Part shown: piece after piece, positions 62,163 to 64,000 of the stretch
Layout of the letters: the number at the start of each line of letters is the position of its first letter
Numbering within the stretch: position 1 is the stretch's first letter
NCBI GenBank assembly: GCA_009869945.1
Contig: WIXG01000008.1
Span: 248,001 to 312,000 of the forward strand
DNA: 64,000 nt
From: Mesaphorura yosii
Taxonomy: Eukaryota > Arthropoda > Collembola > Poduromorpha > Tullbergiidae
Reading direction: 5' to 3'
Made by a program: the position numbers and the translations under genes
The notes under the pieces: model-generated
The model's database searches: none
Told to the model about the DNA's origin: nothing
The model's input: only the letters and a program-made list of their open reading frames with translations

Positions 62163-62654
62163 GTCGAAAGATGCAGCAGGCGGCAGGTGTCTGGTGACAA
62201 TTTACCAGTTCCGGGCCGGCTGACAGACTCAGACGTGAGTTGGTTCGTCAAATGAAAATGAGATACTCGCGTCCTCTTGAAACAACTGACATGAGTGCAG
62301 CGAGAGGTGGGTCAACTTGTACAGATGATCACACACAAACCACAGGCTAAAGAATCAATGAGCAAAGGCACTTTTATTGAATTGTCCTTGAAGAAGCGAA
62401 GATTTAATTGTGTAATACCAATAAGCTGTATACAAATGTATGTTTACCGTGTCGTTGCTCGTTAAAGTTGCGAGCTAGTTGCGGAGACGGGAAAATATTC
62501 CGGATTCCGACGGAAGTGATTCCATGAAGGAACAATTCCGCGTTTGGATTTGAGACTCGAACTCGTTTCAATTCAGCCAGTATCACGTGTGGAAATACTA
62601 ATTCGATTTCTTTGTCTGTTCGGACTTCGCATATTGACGGTTTCAACAATCAAC
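62163..62654. promoter_or_regulatory. Divergent upstream region, TMEM234 / ADI1
   Basis: A short gap of under 500 bases separates two divergent start codons, so it probably works as a bidirectional promoter. No exon or repeat is seen. Confidence 0.5.
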
Positions 62655-63345
62655 ATGGTCCGTGCATGGTACATGGATGATTCCACCGAAGATCAGCGGA
62701 AGGAACACCACAGAAGCCCACCACAGTTCATAGATCTGGAGACTGTAAAGGAGAAAAGTGGAGTCTTGTACTGGAAGGTTTGTAAGCATTTGGTAAATGT
62801 ATGTACCAAGCTATACGATAAATGATTAAACGGTTAATAATCATTAGCTGGATCCAGTCACGTATGAGACAGACGGCAAGCTAGACAAAATTCGTGCCGA
62901 CCGTGGTTACACGTACAAAGACATGTTGGAATGCACACCTGAGAAACTGGAGAATTATGAGGAAAAGGTATAGCATGGCCGACGACTTCGAACCGTGCTC
63001 ATCTTTCCAGACTTACTTACATCGCTGCTGTTCCTTTAGCTCAAGTTTTTCTTCCGTGAACATTTGCACACTGATGAGGAGATCCGTTTCGTGATCGATG
63101 GGTCCGGCTACTTTGATGTGCGCGATATCAACGAAGAATGGATTCGCATTTTGGTGGAGCCCGGCGATCTGATTGTTCTTCCAGCAGGAATTTACCACAG
63201 ATTTACTCTGGATACGAAGGATTACATCAAAGTGATCCGTTTATTTGTCGGCGAGCCCGTGTGGAAGGCGCACAACCGGGGCGACGACGGAGTTGATCAG
63301 ATGCCATGCCGTGGCGAGTATCTGCGCCAAGTCCTGAAAGCTTAA
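62655..63345 (+). CDS. ADI1: Acireductone dioxygenase
   Basis: This metal-dependent cupin oxidises acireductone to 2-keto-4-methylthiobutyrate in the methionine salvage pathway, in the cytosol and nucleus. The exons are 62655-62777, 62848-62967 and 63040-63345, giving 182 residues, the usual length. Metal ligands are visible in [11 protein letters not shown] (two His and one Glu) and YHRF (third His), within GSGYFDVRD and [24 protein letters not shown] ends the cupin. A poly(A) signal lies at 63417-63422. Confidence 0.96.
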
Positions 63346-64000
63346 TCGCACTGGCAGGAGGCTGTCTACAGGTGCAATCAATCAAATTTTATGCTGTTGT
63401 AAATGTAAAGAATGCAAATAAAGTACAATGTTGAATCGAATCTTGAGACTTATTGCAAAAAAATGCAAAATGTAGAACTTACTTGTAATATTTCATTACA
63501 CATTCATGCATTAAACGATTCAATGAACTCTGTCAATAGTTTCTTTACCTGCTAACTCTATTCAATCAGCTGCATCCGTAAAAGGAGAATTTGCAACCCG
63601 AGGTGAAGCAGGCTGGGACTTTCATTTCGGACGTCATTCTCTGTCTCCCATCCTGCATGTCAATCAAGCCAGCTTAGCAAGCCAATCCCCGCAAGCCTGC
63701 AAGCTTGTCTTGTCTACACTTTCCCAAGTTTTTACCGTCCGTCGTCTGTCCATGTAGACAGTTTTATTTTTGTGCTGTCAAAACATTAAGTCACCACAAT
63801 AATTTAAGTACCATGTCCAAAACATTGCATCATGCGCACGTGCCAGTGACATCAACTTACTATTTAAAACAAAAACGTAGTATTTACTATTTACGAGCAC
63901 AATTACAAATTACAAGTCATCAAGTCCGCATACGGGGCCACGATACGGCGACTGACTGCATAATGGCCAATGGTTCATTCGATTAGCTCATCTCTTCACT
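63346..64000. other. Gene-free window end
   Basis: After the ADI1 poly(A) signal I see no exon chain. The short frames at 63705-63986 have no recognisable content. Confidence 0.4.

Noticed and set aside
1-64000. Transposons, retroelements, CRISPR arrays, rRNA or tRNA genes
   Set aside because: I found no transposase, reverse transcriptase, integrase or capsid-like frames, no regularly spaced repeats and no conserved RNA gene sequence. Only small palindromes and a minisatellite are present.

Overview
This is a piece of a compact, intron-rich animal nuclear genome. The introns are mostly 50-150 bases with clean GT-AG ends, intergenic gaps are short, genes alternate strands, and AATAAA poly(A) signals sit just after several stops. 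An arthropod is likely because the window holds a cluster of gustatory-receptor genes with the C-terminal TY(x)5Q(F/L) signature, an arthropod-style CYP2-clan P450, a membrane-anchored angiotensin-converting-enzyme homologue and a zinc-finger protein with a ZAD-like N-terminus. A springtail (Collembola) or similar basal hexapod is my best guess; that is inference. I saw no intact transposon, retroelement, CRISPR array, tRNA or rRNA.

Layout. 1-5890 is gene-poor, with one convincing orphan exon and two inverted repeats. 5890-16820 is a chemoreceptor cluster: two intact gustatory receptors (one per strand), three decayed copies and a relic, with a complete P450 inside it. 17359-20665 is prolyl oligopeptidase. 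21335-26556 holds ATG3, FIS1, an L-2-haloacid-dehalogenase-like enzyme (a possible horizontal transfer) and the spliceosome factor CWC15. 26728-35241 holds IFT80 and, divergently, SMC5. 35700-37234 is a secreted lipase with Glu where the catalytic Asp is expected. 37909-43031 is claspin, divergent from a 12-finger C2H2 protein (43629-46155). 46348-47973 is the 3' half of an SLC6 transporter lacking its first transmembrane half. 48080-49704 is a secreted PI-PLC-X-domain protein. 51659-53870 is a catalytically dead ACE-like membrane protein. 55020-55974 is an apolipoprotein-D-type lipocalin. 56730-57855 is a Regnase-like NYN ribonuclease without its CCCH finger. 58197-59743 is a SPOP-like MATH-BTB protein. 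60613-61128 is an unrecognised small membrane protein. 61665-62162 is TMEM234 and 62655-63345 is acireductone dioxygenase (methionine salvage).

Most of these are single-copy housekeeping genes with no operon-like logic. SMC5 and claspin both serve genome stability, ATG3 and FIS1 both touch mitochondria and autophagy, but the adjacency looks incidental. The lineage-specific content is the receptor cluster, the dehalogenase, the dead ACE homologue, the truncated SLC6 copy and the small membrane protein. Gene models were assembled by hand by joining open segments at GT/AG sites with matching phase and checking against remembered family motifs, so exon edges may be off by a few bases.
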